Below are positions 7,243-7,661 of a stretch of 7,661 nt of DNA, piece after piece (positions within the stretch are counted from its first letter, which is position 1; each line of letters opens with the position of its first letter). The translations under genes and the position numbers were made by a program. The stretch covers positions 1-7,661 of the forward strand of contig CAYGZL010000139.1 in assembly GCA_964354345.1 (NCBI GenBank), read 5' to 3'. The stretch is from CAYGZL01 sp964354345. Lineage in GTDB: Bacteria; Chloroflexota; Anaerolineae; Anaerolineales; UBA4823. The notes beneath the pieces were generated by a model. That model was not told the origin of the DNA. It worked only from the letters and a program-made list of their open reading frames with translations, and searched no databases.

Positions 7243-7248
7243 ATTATA
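7243..7248 (-). promoter_or_regulatory. Candidate -10 box for the small membrane protein-amidase unit
   Basis: A perfect TATAAT on the - strand, about 44 bases upstream of the ATG at 7199. The best -35-like element is TTGAAC (7269-7274 on the + strand as GTTCAA), but the 20-base spacing is long, so the promoter is only a candidate. Confidence 0.4.
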
Positions 7249-7304
7249 ACCCGGATTCTAGCGGTAAGGTTCAACTATGGACTACGAAAATTCGCTAATC
7301 TCGA

Positions 7305-7310
7305 TATAAT
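7305..7310 (+). promoter_or_regulatory. Candidate -10 box for the DinB-like gene, flanked by GCTAAT direct repeats
   Basis: A perfect TATAAT on the + strand, 55 bases before the ATG at 7366, in AT-rich DNA. No convincing -35 hexamer is seen at 16-18 bases. The box lies between two copies of GCTAAT (7294-7299 and 7315-7320) that start 21 bases apart, about two helical turns, which could be an activator or repressor site or chance. Confidence 0.4.
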
Positions 7311-7365
7311 AAAAGCTAATAGTGTATCCCATAACAAATAATAATACAACCAAAAGGATCAATCT

Positions 7366-7661
7366 ATGGACACAATCTCCCTGATCCGCAAACAATTAGT
7401 TTCGATTCGCAATCTGACCGATGCGGTGCTTGCCAACCTGACCGAAGACAGTCTCAACTGGTCTCCGCCCGGCACGGCGAATTCAATTGGGGTAAACCTG
7501 CTTCACATGATGGCAGGAGAGGATATCTTCATCCAGGAAATAATTCTACAAAAGACTATCGTCTGGGTTAGCGGAGAATGGTCGAAAAAAATTGGTTTAT
7601 CCGAGCCGCCTGGCGGTCCGCCGGAGAGCTGGCAAACAGCTAAAACCACTCATTTACCGCT
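7366..7661 (+). CDS. DinB-like superfamily protein, N-terminal part (3' end outside window)
   Basis: The ATG at 7366 is preceded by AAGGA (7354-7358) at seven bases. The visible 98 residues are open to the window end. They read as a DinB/YfiT-like four-helix bundle: a first helix IRKQLVSIRNLTDAVLANL, the phrase LTEDSLNWSPPGTANSIGVNLLH, then MMAGEDIFIQEII and a VSGEWSKKIG segment. The His in NLLHMMAGED (His48) is the position of the first of three metal-binding histidines in the superfamily; the other two would be outside the window. Full-length members are about 150-170 residues. Characterised members include thiol-dependent S-transferases that use metal, and the namesake DNA-damage-inducible protein of Bacillus, but most are uncharacterised, so no substrate is assigned. 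Its codons look more AT-rich than those of the ABC genes, though the sample is short. Confidence 0.8.
   Translation, partial: MDTISLIRKQLVSIRNLTDAVLANLTEDSLNWSPPGTANSIGVNLLHMMAGEDIFIQEIILQKTIVWVSGEWSKKIGLSEPPGGPPESWQTAKTTHLP

Noticed and set aside
7200..7274. N-terminal extension of the small membrane protein to 79 residues
   Set aside because: The consensus RBS sits just upstream of the internal ATG at 7199, and the extension contains the candidate TATAAT promoter box.

Overview
The window looks like an ordinary stretch of a moderately GC-rich bacterial chromosome. The genes are GC-rich and the two main promoter regions are AT-rich. The mix of a CrtI-type desaturase, a DinB-like protein, a FAAH-like amidase and an LmrCD/TM287-288-type ABC pair whose first subunit carries a large loop insert is what I would expect from an Anaerolineae-like Chloroflexota or a similar anaerobe. 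That placement is inference from gene content only.

Layout, left to right. Positions 2-214 (+) hold the C-terminal end of a CrtI/phytoene-desaturase family flavoprotein whose body lies outside the window. Converging on it, 220-525 (-) is the C-terminal half of a HAD-family phosphatase that has lost its catalytic N-terminus, so it is a gene remnant. An AT-rich promoter region (about 526-594) with a good sigma-70-like promoter and a small perfect palindrome over the -35 box then starts a three-gene operon on the + strand: a MarR-family regulator (595-1035), a 752-aa ABC exporter half-transporter (1052-3310) and a 630-aa partner half-transporter (3307-5199). The two ABC genes overlap by ATGA. 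Their nucleotide-binding motifs are complementarily degenerate: subunit 1 lacks the catalytic Glu and the switch His, and subunit 2 lacks a normal signature motif. Together they should form a heterodimeric exporter with one working and one non-hydrolytic ATP site, probably controlled by the MarR protein.

After a 119-bp convergent gap come two genes on the - strand: an amidase-signature hydrolase (5319-6989) and, upstream of it in transcription order, a 54-aa two-helix membrane protein with a clear ribosome binding site (7035-7199). A 166-bp divergent intergenic region with a TATAAT box on each strand separates these from a DinB-like protein on the + strand (7366 to the window end, truncated by the window).

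I found no RNA genes, CRISPR arrays, insertion sequences or a convincing new system. The observations most worth a second look are the decapitated HAD gene directly at the edge of the MarR-ABC cassette, the roughly 170-residue extracytoplasmic insert in the first ABC subunit, and the small membrane protein next to the amidase.
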